From Acidobacteriota bacterium (lineage in GTDB: Bacteria > Acidobacteriota > Thermoanaerobaculia > Multivoradales > JAGPDF01), in contig JAAYLR010000192.1 in the NCBI GenBank assembly GCA_012521815.1, positions 1 to 46,324 on the forward strand: 46,324 bases of DNA. The letters run 5' to 3'. This document shows, piece after piece, positions 35,699 through 44,059 of the stretch (positions are counted from its first letter, which is position 1; each line of letters begins with the position of its first letter). The position numbers were made by a program, and so were the translations under genes. Under the pieces are notes generated by a model. The model did no database searches and had not been told where the DNA came from. It worked only from the letters and a program-made list of their open reading frames with translations.

Positions 35699-36338
35699 AC
35701 GTCACCGTCCACGGGCGATCGAGCAGCTGCTGGAGCCGGCGCAGCTGCCGCGTGAGCTCCGCGTGGCTCTTTTCGAGCGCCTGCAGCCGGCGGACGAGCG
35801 CCGTCTCCGCTCCGCGCCGCGGCCGGGACCGTTCCTTCGTGCCGGCGGTGGCGCGGGGCGCCCGCCCCCGGGTCGCCCGCAGCTCCTGAAATACCGGGAC
35901 CGCCGCGGGCGGAAACCGCCGGCTCCGGCCGGTACCGGTCTGCGGGATCTGCTCCCCGTACCGGGCGACATACCGGAGGAGGGTCGGGTACGAGATGCCG
36001 GTCAGCGTGCCGATCCGCCGCAGCGAAAGCAGCTCGCCGCCAGCCTTGCTCGCAGCCTTCTTCTTTCCGGCCGCCACCGCTTCCGGGGGCCGGCGGCTCC
36101 GGGGACGCCCCCCCTTCTTCCCGGCTTTCTCCTCGCGCAGTGACTGCATTACCGCGACCGCGGCGGCGGGGTAGCGAGTCGTCCGGCCTTCGCCGACCGA
36201 GGGGAGCTTCGTTCCGAGCTCCTGTCGGTACCGGTGGGCCGTGCCTACGGAGACACCGGCTTCGCGGGCGAGCTCGGTGAGGGTGAGCAGGGGCGCTTTC
36301 TTTCCGTTGCCCCGGGGGGCCTTTTTGCGTTTCGGCAT
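35574..36338 (-). CDS. Tandem helix-turn-helix DNA-binding protein with AT-hook-like motif
   Basis: The 254-aa basic protein carries two similar MerR-like units. The first, at 17-72, reads LLTLTELAREAGVSVGTAHR then YPAAAVAVMQSLREE. The second, at about 102-155, reads LLSLRRIGTLTGISYPTLLR then FPPAAVPVFQELRAT. Between them is KKGGRPRSRRPP, an AT-hook-like minor-groove motif. A coiled coil follows (LVRRLQALEKSHAELTRQLR, 181-200), then an Arg/Pro-rich tail that overlaps thiL antisense. It probably dimerises and binds two DNA sites. The start ATG has GAGGAG upstream. No effector domain is present, so it may be an architectural or local regulator. I do not know its targets. Confidence 0.85.
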   Translation of the reverse strand: MPKRKKAPRGNGKKAPLLTLTELAREAGVSVGTAHRYRQELGTKLPSVGEGRTTRYPAAAVAVMQSLREEKAGKKGGRPRSRRPPEAVAAGKKKAASKAGGELLSLRRIGTLTGISYPTLLRYVARYGEQIPQTGTGRSRRFPPAAVPVFQELRATRGRAPRATAGTKERSRPRRGAETALVRRLQALEKSHAELTRQLRRLQQLLDRPWTVTFKRGRTAGDSPSPRRRRGGPTRAPGGEPRPRRGRRGAADSE

Positions 36339-36368
36339 GAGATCTCCTCGTTTGGACCGACGCGAGCC

Positions 36369-36397
36369 AGTGTAGCAAAACGGTGGAAAACGTTCAG
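36369..36397 (-). promoter_or_regulatory. Weak candidate promoter of the tandem HTH gene
   Basis: On the minus strand CTGAAC (36397-36392) and TACACT (36374-36369) are 17 bp apart, in an AT-richer patch. The TGA in the -35 is the stop codon of the upstream permease gene. A direct repeat of CGTTTT lies in the spacer. The -35 match is poor. Confidence 0.35.
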
Positions 36398-37230
36398 GAA
36401 CGCCGTTCGGGGTCGAGGAGCTCGACCAGACCGTCGCCGAGAAAGCTCAGCCCCAGCACCACCATCAGGATCGCCAGACCGGGGACAAGGGTGAGATGCG
36501 GGGCATCGAGGAGGTGCCCGCGGCCGGCGTTGATCATCGCCCCCCAGGACGGGGTCGGCGGCTGGATGCCGAGGCCGAGGAACGAGAGGCTCGCTTCCGC
36601 GAGGATCGCTCCCGCCATTCCGAGGCTCAGCTGCACGAGGAACGGCGGCAGCACGTTCGGCAGGAGGTGGCGCACCAGCAGCCGCCAGCCCGGCAGGCCC
36701 AGGGCACGCCCGGCGAGGACGAACTCCCGCTCCCGCCAGGCTAGGACCTGGGCGCGCAGCAGCCGCGCGTAGCCGACCCAGCCGATGGCGACCAGCGCCA
36801 GCACGAGGTGCCGGAGCGCCGGGCCGAGGACCCCCACGAGGGCGATCGCGAGCAGGATGCCGGGGAAGGCGAGGACGACGTCGGCCAGACGCATCAGGGC
36901 GGCGTCCACCGCGCCGCCGGCCCAGCCGGCGAGGGCGCCGGCAGCGCCCCCGAACAGGCCCGCGAGCGCGACCACGGCGAGCCCGACGAGCAGCGAGACC
37001 CGCGCGCCGTGGAGCAGGCGGGAGAGGATGTCGCGGCCGAGCTCGTCGAGCCCGAGGGGGTGCGCGGCGCTCGGCCCCTCGAGGCGCTGCTCGAGCCGCT
37101 GCGCCGCCGGATCGCACGGCGCGAGCCAGGGGGCGAGCAGCGCCGCGAGCACGAACACCCCGACCAGGATCCCGCCGAGCAGGACGTCGCGCGGCCACGG
37201 CCGGGCGCTACCCGCTCCGGTCACGTTCAT
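36394..37230 (-). CDS. DppC/OppC-type ABC transporter permease
   Basis: This 278-aa inner-membrane protein belongs to the binding-protein-dependent permease family. It has an N-terminal helix (LLGGILVGVFVLAALLAPWL), then HPLGLDELGRDILSRLLHGA, the characteristic second segment of DppC-type permeases. Four further helices follow, along with the EAA-type loop that docks the ATPase (EREFVLAGRALGLPGWRLLV) and the end SFLGLGIQPPTPSWGAMI. Its ATG overlaps the stop of the partner permease (ATGA). No solute-binding protein or ATPase gene is adjacent, so the rest of the transporter is elsewhere. Peptides or nickel are typical substrates. Confidence 0.92.
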   Translation of the reverse strand: MNVTGAGSARPWPRDVLLGGILVGVFVLAALLAPWLAPCDPAAQRLEQRLEGPSAAHPLGLDELGRDILSRLLHGARVSLLVGLAVVALAGLFGGAAGALAGWAGGAVDAALMRLADVVLAFPGILLAIALVGVLGPALRHLVLALVAIGWVGYARLLRAQVLAWREREFVLAGRALGLPGWRLLVRHLLPNVLPPFLVQLSLGMAGAILAEASLSFLGLGIQPPTPSWGAMINAGRGHLLDAPHLTLVPGLAILMVVLGLSFLGDGLVELLDPERRS

Positions 37231-38162
37231 GCCGGCTGCCCGCCGCCCAGCCGGACCCGGGGATCGAGCCGCGCGTAGAGCAGGTCGGTGGCCAGGTTCA
37301 CGAGGAGGTAGATGCCGGCGATCAGCAGCACCGCTCCCTGCACGAGCGGGTAGTCGCGCAGGCGGATCGCCTGGATCAGCAGCCGCCCGAGCCCGGGCCA
37401 GGCGAAGATCGTCTCGGTCAGGATCGCGCCGGTCAGCAGCCCGCCGAACTGGAGCCCGAGCACCGTGACCACCGGGATCAGCGCGTTCGGCAGCGCATGG
37501 CGCCAGAGGGCGGCGCGGCGGGAGAGCCCCCGGGCGAGCGCGGTGACCACGTACGGGCGGCCGAGCTCCTCGGCCACCGCGGTCCGCACCATCCGGGTGA
37601 GCAGCGCCGCGAGGCCGAGCCCGAGGGTCATCGCGGGCAGCACCAGGCTCGCCGGTCCCGCCCGGCCCGAGACCGGCAGCCAGCCGAGGCCGATCGAGAA
37701 GGCGAGGATCAGGAGCGGCCCGAGCCAGAAGCTCGGCAGCGAGACGCCGACGAGCGCGAAGCCGCGGGCCAGCCGGTCCGCCGCCCGCCCGCGCCGGCTC
37801 GCCGCGAAGACGCCGAGCGGGAGCGCCACCGCGATCGCCGCCACCATCGCCGCGCAGGCGAGCTCCAGCGTCGCCGGGACCGTCTCGCCGAGGAGCGCGG
37901 CCACCGGCCGGCGGAAGTGCAGCGAGCTCCCGAGGTCGCCGCGCAGCAGCCCGGCGAGGTACCGGAGGTACTGCTCGGCGAGCGGGCGGTCGAGACCCAG
38001 CTCGGCGCGCAGCTGCTCCGCCTCGGCGGCCTCCGCGCCCTCCCCGAGCATCATCGCCACCGGATCGCCGGGCACCAGATGCAGGAGGAGGAAGACGGCG
38101 CTCGCCACCGCCAGAGCCGTCACCGGGGTCCAGGCGACCCGGCGGAGGAGCGAACCGTTCAC
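37227..38162 (-). CDS. DppB/OppB-type ABC transporter permease
   Basis: The 311-aa permease has the typical DppB start (LLHLVPGDPVAMMLGEGAEA, then LDRPLAEQYLRYLAGLLRGD, LGSSLHFRRPV) and six membrane segments, with the EAA loop RPYVVTALARGLSRRAALWR and HALPNALIPVVTVLG. The GTG at 38162 overlaps the stop of the upstream regulator gene as GTGA. It would pair with the following DppC-type permease. Its coupling to a sigma54 activator rather than to a binding protein is unusual. Confidence 0.92.
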   Translation of the reverse strand: MNGSLLRRVAWTPVTALAVASAVFLLLHLVPGDPVAMMLGEGAEAAEAEQLRAELGLDRPLAEQYLRYLAGLLRGDLGSSLHFRRPVAALLGETVPATLELACAAMVAAIAVALPLGVFAASRRGRAADRLARGFALVGVSLPSFWLGPLLILAFSIGLGWLPVSGRAGPASLVLPAMTLGLGLAALLTRMVRTAVAEELGRPYVVTALARGLSRRAALWRHALPNALIPVVTVLGLQFGGLLTGAILTETIFAWPGLGRLLIQAIRLRDYPLVQGAVLLIAGIYLLVNLATDLLYARLDPRVRLGGGQPA

Positions 38163-41100
38163 CAGGGACCTTCGAGGTCGAAACGGCGCAGCAGATAGGA
38201 GAGGGTCTGCCGGCTGATGCCGAGCCAGCGGGCGGCCGCCGCCTGCCGCCCGTCGTGGGCACGCATCGCCGCGACGAGCAGCTCGCGGCGGTACTCCTCG
38301 ATCCGCCGGTGATACTCGCCCGCTTCCCGGGGGGCGGCCTCTTCTTCCGGCCCCTCCAGGTCGAGGTCGGCGGCGCGGATCACGCCCCCCTCGGCGAGGA
38401 CCGCCGCGAACCGGAGGACGTTTTCGAGCTCGCGCACGTTGCCCGGCCACCGATGGCTGCGCAGGCGTTCCCGCGCCTCCGGCGCCAGCCGCGGCACCGG
38501 GTCCGCGCCGGCGATCCGCGCCAGCAGCACCTCGGCGAGCAGCAGCACGTCGTCGCCCCGCTCGCGCAGCGGCGGCAGCTCGACCCGGGCGACCTTCAGC
38601 CGGAAGAAGAGATCCTCGCGAAAGGTGCCGCCACGCACCATCGCCGCGAGATCGCGGTGGGTGGCGGCGACGAGCCGGACGTCGACCTTGCGCGGCAGGC
38701 TCTCGCCGAGCCGGCGCACCTCGTGCTCCTGCAGCACCCGCAGGAGGCTGCCCTGGACGCCGAGTGGCAGATCGCCGATCTCGTCGAGGAAGAGCGTCCC
38801 GCCCCGGGCGCTCTCGAACACCCCCATCCGGTCCCGGTCGGCCCCGGTGAACGCCCCCCGGGCATGGCCGAAGAGCTCGGAGTGGATCAGCGTCTCGGTG
38901 AGGCCGGCGCAGTTGACGGGCAGGAACGGTCCGGTGTGGCGGGGGCTGCCGAGGTGGAGCTCGCGTGCCGCGAGCTCCTTGCCGGTGCCGCTCTCGCCGA
39001 GCAGGAGGACGGGCATCCCGGTCGGCGCGAGCCGCTGCAGCCGCGCCACCGCCGCTCGCATCACCGGGCTCCGGCCGACCAGGCGTGCCGAGGGAGTGGC
39101 GCTCGCCGGCGCGGGTGGCTGGTAGTCGCGCATCGCCAGCGCGAAGAGGGCCCGGGCCGGAGCGGACAGATGCGCGGCGGCGAGCCGCAGCGTGCCCTCG
39201 CCACACGGAGCGACGAACTCCTCGCCGCCGCCCGGGCCGGGCACCACGGTCACCATCCCGTCGTCCGGGCCCTCCCAGGTCAGCCGGAGCGAGGGCTCGC
39301 CGAGCTCGGCGAAGAGCTCGGCGAGCGTTTCGTTCCCACGCACGGGGCTCGCAGCGTACCGCTCGACCGCCCGCCAGAGCCCGGCCTCGGCGCTGCCGAT
39401 CCGCTCCGCGAGCCGGTGGGCGCCGACGCGGTGGAGCGCCGCCCGGGCCGCCTGCTGCCAGCCCGCCGGAGCGACTCCGGGGACCAGCAGCTCGCAGTCG
39501 AGCACGAGGCGGGCGGCCCGGTACGGCTCGAGCCGGTGGAGCGGCGTCCAGGCCTCGGGAGGCGGCGGCGTGCCGTCGAGCAGCGGGCGCCAGAGCGCGG
39601 CGTACGGGCCGGTGGCCGCCGCCCGCCACGCCTCGTCCCGGACGCCGGCGAGCGCCCAGATCGCCGGCCGCTCCTCCCGGTCGAGCTCGGCGAGCGCCGC
39701 CAGCGTGGTCCGCGCGAGCGCCGCCGCCGCCTCGTCGCCGCGGCCGAGCCAGCCGAGCGCCCGGGCCTCCAGGAGGGCGAGATCGGCCAGCCGGAGATCG
39801 CTCCCCGCCGCCTCGATCCGCTCCCGGGCCCCGAGACAGCGCGCGAGCGCCGCCTCCGGGCGGCCGCGCACCAGCTCCAGACGCGCCCAGAGCTCCTGAT
39901 CCTGCGCCCAGCCCCGCAGGTTCCCCTGCCGTTCGTTCTCCGCCGCCGAGAAGGTGACGATCTGCTCGACGCCGAGCAGCCGGCCGCGCCGCAGCCGGGT
40001 CTCGGCGAGGTTGCAGAGCGCGAGCGTGTGGGCGAGCGGCCCCTCGCAACGCTGGAGGAGCCGGACGGAGTGTCCGAGGGCGCGCTCGGCGCCGGGGTAG
40101 TCGTCGGCCTGCATCCGCGCCACCCCGACCTGGTTCCAGAGCCGCCCGGCATCGAAGAGGCGCTGGTGGCGCCGGCCGCTCCGGAGAGCGGCGGCGAGCG
40201 CGCGGATCGCCGCTGCCGGCTCGTCGGCCACGAGCTCCCGTTGCCCGGCAGCCCGATGCCAGAGCCAGGCGGTTTCTGGCCGGTCGAGCAGCGGCCGGGC
40301 GGCTTCGAGGTGGCGATCCATCGCCTCGAGATCACCCCGATCCCCCGCCGCCTCCGCGGCCGCGAGCGCCCGCCGGACGGCGAGCGACGAGCCGGCCGGT
40401 GGCCGCACCCGCTCGAGCCACCGGTCCACCATCTTCGGCTCGCTCAGGTTCGCGTAGACGGCGGTGGCGAGATCGAGAGCCGTCACCGCCTGCGCCGGCG
40501 TGAGCCGCCGCTCGGCGAGGCGAGCGAGCGTCTCGGCCGCCGCCGCGAACTGCCCGAGCTGCCGCTCGCAGGCGGCACGGAGGAGCTCCGCTTCGGTCTC
40601 GTCGTGTCCGCGGAGCGCCGCGAGCGCCCGGAGGAACTGGCCGCGGTCGAACCGCTCCCGGGCCCGGGCGAGCGCGCTTCCGCTCCCCGGCGACTCGGCC
40701 GCCGGCGCCTCCTCCTCCCAGAGCTCTGCGAAATGCTCGCTGCGGAGCCGTTCCCGAAGCGACTCGAGGGTGCGGCCGGCCGCGAGCCACCGGCGCCGGA
40801 CCCGCTGGGGTGCCGCGAGCTCCCCCTTGGCCGGTCCGTCGGCGCCGCGGGCCGCGGCCAGGGCCTCGCGAGCGGCGGCGAACCGGGGGGTGGCGAGGAA
40901 CGGGGCCTCGGCGAGGAGGCGGCCGACCTCCTCGGCGAGCGCCACCGGGGCGAGCGCCTGCCGCCAGCGCTCCGCGGCCCCCCGCGCCACCCGCCGGGCC
41001 TCGCCCCGGCCGGCGACCGGATCGCCGAAGAGGATGACCAGGAGCGCACGGAGCAGCTCCTGGGGCTCGGTCCGGCTCGCTCCGGGGCGGGCGGTGAGCC

Positions 41101-41296
41101 CGGTCAGGCGCCCCTCGGCGTCGAGCGCGGCGCCGCGCCAGCCGTCGGCGAGCGCCCAACCGGCGCGATCGAGATGCCAGAGGAGCGCGGCCGCCTGGAG
41201 GAGCACCGCGAGCCGCTCCTGGTCGGTGCGCGCACCGTGGGGCAGCGGCCGTTCGCCGGCCGGCCCAAGCGCGGGGTGGAGCGGCGCGCTGGTCAC
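38159..41296 (-). CDS. Sigma54-dependent activator with a large TPR-like N-terminal region
   Basis: The 1045-aa protein has three parts. Residues about 1-110 weakly resemble a protein-kinase-like fold without its catalytic HRD motif (LLWHLDRAGWALADGWRGAA). Residues about 190-650 are alpha-helical repeats of TPR type (AAIRALAAALRSGRRHQRLF, ALGHSVRLLQRCEGPLAHTL). The C-terminal third is a sigma54 AAA+ domain: Walker A GESGTGKE near 766, GAFTGA near 812 for contact with sigma54, and Walker B GGTLFLDEIGDLPL near 835. It ends with a Fis-type HTH (GRQAAAARWLGISRQTLSYL). There is no receiver domain, so it may sense a protein or ligand. The GTG at 41296 overlaps the aroA stop, and its stop overlaps the permease start. 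Confidence 0.9.
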   Translation of the reverse strand: MTSAPLHPALGPAGERPLPHGARTDQERLAVLLQAAALLWHLDRAGWALADGWRGAALDAEGRLTGLTARPGASRTEPQELLRALLVILFGDPVAGRGEARRVARGAAERWRQALAPVALAEEVGRLLAEAPFLATPRFAAAREALAAARGADGPAKGELAAPQRVRRRWLAAGRTLESLRERLRSEHFAELWEEEAPAAESPGSGSALARARERFDRGQFLRALAALRGHDETEAELLRAACERQLGQFAAAAETLARLAERRLTPAQAVTALDLATAVYANLSEPKMVDRWLERVRPPAGSSLAVRRALAAAEAAGDRGDLEAMDRHLEAARPLLDRPETAWLWHRAAGQRELVADEPAAAIRALAAALRSGRRHQRLFDAGRLWNQVGVARMQADDYPGAERALGHSVRLLQRCEGPLAHTLALCNLAETRLRRGRLLGVEQIVTFSAAENERQGNLRGWAQDQELWARLELVRGRPEAALARCLGARERIEAAGSDLRLADLALLEARALGWLGRGDEAAAALARTTLAALAELDREERPAIWALAGVRDEAWRAAATGPYAALWRPLLDGTPPPPEAWTPLHRLEPYRAARLVLDCELLVPGVAPAGWQQAARAALHRVGAHRLAERIGSAEAGLWRAVERYAASPVRGNETLAELFAELGEPSLRLTWEGPDDGMVTVVPGPGGGEEFVAPCGEGTLRLAAAHLSAPARALFALAMRDYQPPAPASATPSARLVGRSPVMRAAVARLQRLAPTGMPVLLLGESGTGKELAARELHLGSPRHTGPFLPVNCAGLTETLIHSELFGHARGAFTGADRDRMGVFESARGGTLFLDEIGDLPLGVQGSLLRVLQEHEVRRLGESLPRKVDVRLVAATHRDLAAMVRGGTFREDLFFRLKVARVELPPLRERGDDVLLLAEVLLARIAGADPVPRLAPEARERLRSHRWPGNVRELENVLRFAAVLAEGGVIRAADLDLEGPEEEAAPREAGEYHRRIEEYRRELLVAAMRAHDGRQAAAARWLGISRQTLSYLLRRFDLEGPW

Positions 41297-42606
41297 CGCC
41301 CTCGCAGCGGGCGGCCGAGGAGCCGCCCGAGATCGTCCCAGAAGCCGGGGTACGACTTGGCCACCACCCCGGGGTTGGCGATCCGCAGCCCCGGCCGGCG
41401 GAGCCCGACGAGGGCCATCGCCATCGCGATCCGGTGATCCCCCCAGGTCGCGATCTCGACCGGCGACTCCGGCGGTGCGCTCGCCGCCCACCGGCCCGCG
41501 ACCGCGATCCCGTCGGGCAGCTCGGTCGCCTCGGCCCCGGCCCGCCGCAGCTCGCTCGCCATCGCGGCGATCCGGTCGCTCTCCTTGAGCCGGAGGTGGG
41601 CGGCGCCGGTGAACCGGCTCTCGCCGCTGCAGAAAGGCGCGAGCGCGGCGAGCGTCGGCACCTGGTCGGGGATCCGCCCGGCATCGGCCGCGAGCCCCCG
41701 CAGCTCGCCCCCGCTCACCTCGACCCAGCCCTCCCCCCACCGGACCCCGGCCCCCATCCGCGCGAGGAGGTCGAGGAGCTCGCGATCCCCCTGGCGCGAG
41801 TCGCGCCGCAGCCCGTGAAGCCGTACCCGGCCGCCGGTCAGCGCCGCCGCCGCCGCCGGATAGGCCGCCGCCGAGTAGTCCCCCTCCACCTCGAGACGGC
41901 CCCCCGCGAGCGGTCCCGGCGTGACCGCGTACCGGTCGGCGGCGAGCCGTTCGATCCGTCCCCCCTGCCGGACGAGGAGATCGAGGGTGAGCTCCACGTA
42001 CGGCCCGGAGACGAGCGCCGGGACCTCGATCTCGACCGGGGCGGCGGCCCGGGTCGCGGCCATGAGGAGCGCGGAGAGGAACTGGCTCGAGCTGCCGGCG
42101 TCGACGCTCACCCGCCCCCCCGCGAGCGTGCCGCCGGCGATCCTGAGCGGCGGGTAGCCGGGCGTGCCGAGGTAGTCGATCCGGACCCCGAGCGCGGCGA
42201 GCGCCGCGACGAGCGGCCCCACCGGCCGCTCCCGCAGCCGCGGCGCGCCATCGACCTCGTAGACCCCTTCGAGGGTGGCGAGCGCCGCGATGAGGAGGCG
42301 CAGGAGCGTCCCCGACTCGCCGCAGTCGAAGCGGGCGCGGGCCGGCGGGGCGGGCGGCGGCGCGAGCGCGACCTCCTCCGGCCCCTCCTCCACCCGGAAC
42401 CCGAGCCGGCGCAGGGCCGCGAAGAAGTGCGCCGTGTCGTCCGCGCGGAGGGGGCGGACGAGGGTCACCGGCCGCCAGGCGACCAGCGCGAGGTTGCAGA
42501 GCCGGTTGGTCACGCTCTTCGAGGGCGGGACGACCAGCTCCCCGGCGGCCGGCAGGCCGGCCGGGATCGCGATCGTCTCAGGAGAGGTCGAGCTCGAGTC
42601 CGTCAT
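41293..42606 (-). CDS. aroA: 3-phosphoshikimate 1-carboxyvinyltransferase (EPSP synthase)
   Basis: AroA joins phosphoenolpyruvate to shikimate-3-phosphate in aromatic amino acid synthesis. The 437-aa protein has ELVVPPSKSVTNR for phosphate binding, CGESGTLLRLLIAAL (the G-x-x-GT region that also affects glyphosate binding), DAGSSSQFLSALLMAA, PDQVPTLAALAPFCSG, LRLKESDRIAAMASEL and TWGDHRIAMAMALVG. It overlaps the upstream metallohydrolase gene by 29 nt and the downstream regulator by 4 nt. It is linked by position, not by evident function, to the transporter and regulator. Confidence 0.96.
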   Translation of the reverse strand: MTDSSSTSPETIAIPAGLPAAGELVVPPSKSVTNRLCNLALVAWRPVTLVRPLRADDTAHFFAALRRLGFRVEEGPEEVALAPPPAPPARARFDCGESGTLLRLLIAALATLEGVYEVDGAPRLRERPVGPLVAALAALGVRIDYLGTPGYPPLRIAGGTLAGGRVSVDAGSSSQFLSALLMAATRAAAPVEIEVPALVSGPYVELTLDLLVRQGGRIERLAADRYAVTPGPLAGGRLEVEGDYSAAAYPAAAAALTGGRVRLHGLRRDSRQGDRELLDLLARMGAGVRWGEGWVEVSGGELRGLAADAGRIPDQVPTLAALAPFCSGESRFTGAAHLRLKESDRIAAMASELRRAGAEATELPDGIAVAGRWAASAPPESPVEIATWGDHRIAMAMALVGLRRPGLRIANPGVVAKSYPGFWDDLGRLLGRPLRGR

Positions 42607-43348
42607 GACCGAACGCTACTCCGGGCGGCAGCGGCAGTGCCGGCGCCGCATGGTCGACGTCGTGGGCGAGGTGGGTGAAGAAGGTGCGCCGGGCGCCGAT
42701 CCGCGCCGCGACCGCCACCGCCTCGCCGATGCTGAAATGGGTCGGATGCGGCCGGTAGCGGAGCGCGCCGAGGATGAGCACCTCGAGCCCGGCGAGGAGC
42801 GGGTAGCTCTCCTCCGGGATCCGGTTCACGTCGGTTACGTAGGCGAAGCCGTCGATCCGGAAGCCGAGCACCGGCAGCGAGCCGTGCCAGACGGGCACGG
42901 GCACGACCCGCGCCCCGAGCAGCTCGAACGGTCCGTTCACCGGCCTGAGCTCGAGCTGCGGTTTGCCGCCCCCCTCCTGCCCCTCTTCGAAGACATACGA
43001 AAACGCCGTCCTCACCCTTTCCAGGGTCGCCGGCGAGCCGAAGCACGGGATCGCCGCCCGTTGCCGGAAGTTGAAGATCCGCACGTCGTCGAGACCGAAG
43101 AGGTGGTCGGCGTGGGCGTGGGTGAAGAGGATCGCGTCGAGCCGGTCGAGACCGCTGCGCAACGCCTGCTCGCGCAGGTCGGGTGAGGTGTCGACGAGGA
43201 CCGTGCCGCCGGCGAGCTCCAGCCGCACGCTCGCCCGCAGCCGCCGGTTGCGCGGATCGGTCGAGGAGCAGACCGGGCATGAGCAACCGATCACCGGCAC
43301 CCCGCTCGAGGTGCCCGAGCCGAGCATCGTCACGCGGCGCAGCGTCAT
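42578..43348 (-). CDS. PhnP-like metallo-beta-lactamase-fold hydrolase
   Basis: The 256-aa protein has the metal motif THAHADHLFGLDD (76-88), the N-terminal cysteine cluster GCSCPVCSSTDPRNRR typical of PhnP-like phosphodiesterases, SPDLREQALR, and the later LRYRPHPTHFSIGEAV and TFFTHLAHDVDH, which give further metal ligands. PhnP itself cleaves cyclic phosphodiesters in phosphonate breakdown; no phosphonate genes are near, so the substrate here is unknown. It lies between lpxH and aroA in a packed operon. Confidence 0.88.
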   Translation of the reverse strand: MTLRRVTMLGSGTSSGVPVIGCSCPVCSSTDPRNRRLRASVRLELAGGTVLVDTSPDLREQALRSGLDRLDAILFTHAHADHLFGLDDVRIFNFRQRAAIPCFGSPATLERVRTAFSYVFEEGQEGGGKPQLELRPVNGPFELLGARVVPVPVWHGSLPVLGFRIDGFAYVTDVNRIPEESYPLLAGLEVLILGALRYRPHPTHFSIGEAVAVAARIGARRTFFTHLAHDVDHAAPALPLPPGVAFGHDGLELDLS

Positions 43349-43360
43349 CGGCCGAGGAGT

Positions 43361-44056
43361 CTATCCGCTGCCCCCTCCGAGCCACTCGACGCGGCGGCTG
43401 CGGAACCACGCTTCGAGCAGCCAGATCTCTCCTTCGGGCAGTCGCCAGCGCCGTTCCTCGTGGAAATGCCCGAGCAGCAGCAGGTCGTACCCCTCCGCGA
43501 GCCGCCGCGCTCCCCAGGCGAGGATCGCCTCCTCCGGCACCCGCCGCCGGTGGCGGTAGTTCGTGCGGGCGATCGCCCGCTCGGCGGCGTTGGCGATCCG
43601 GCGGGCGAGCGGCCCGGGCAGATGGAGGAAGGCGGCGCGGGAAGGGGCGCTCTTCGAGAACCGGCGCCAGACACGGTAGCTCCAGTCGGCGGCGTTGATC
43701 CCGTCCCCGTGCACCGCCAGACAGCGGCGGCCGCCGGCCTCGAAAGGGATCTCGCGCGCCACCCGGTCGAAGAGCGGCGCGTAGCGCGCCCCCGGCAGGA
43801 AGAAGTCGCGGTTCCCCTCGACGTAGTCGACCGCCACGCCGGCGGCCCGCAGCGCGGCGAGACAGGGGGCGAAGGCCGCGATCTCGGCCGTCTCGTACTT
43901 CTCGTGCCCCACCCAGAAATGGAAGATGTCGCCGAGCAGCACGAGCCGCTCGGCACGCCCCGGCAGGGCTCCGAGCTGTTCGATCAGCGGCGCCGCCGGC
44001 CCCCCGGGCCCGCCCAGGTGGGCATCGGCCACGAGCGCGGTCGCCGGCGGGCCCAT
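43361..44056 (-). CDS. lpxH: UDP-2,3-diacylglucosamine diphosphatase, LpxH family
   Basis: LpxH removes UMP in lipid A assembly, on the inner face of the membrane. The 231-aa calcineurin-like phosphoesterase has metal motifs DAHLG (11-15), LLGDIFHFWVG, VEGNRDFFLP, HGDGINAADWSYRVW and LLGHFHEERR. It supports a lipopolysaccharide-making diderm. Other family members act on UDP-sugars more broadly, so the exact substrate is inferred from family. The neighbours, mrp and a PhnP-like gene, do not belong to lipid A synthesis. Confidence 0.86.
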   Translation of the reverse strand: MGPPATALVADAHLGGPGGPAAPLIEQLGALPGRAERLVLLGDIFHFWVGHEKYETAEIAAFAPCLAALRAAGVAVDYVEGNRDFFLPGARYAPLFDRVAREIPFEAGGRRCLAVHGDGINAADWSYRVWRRFSKSAPSRAAFLHLPGPLARRIANAAERAIARTNYRHRRRVPEEAILAWGARRLAEGYDLLLLGHFHEERRWRLPEGEIWLLEAWFRSRRVEWLGGGSG

Positions 44057-44059
44057 CGC

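Noticed and set aside
38255-41437. 1060-aa plus-strand open frame
   Set aside because: It is antisense to the sigma54 activator, with no domain of its own.
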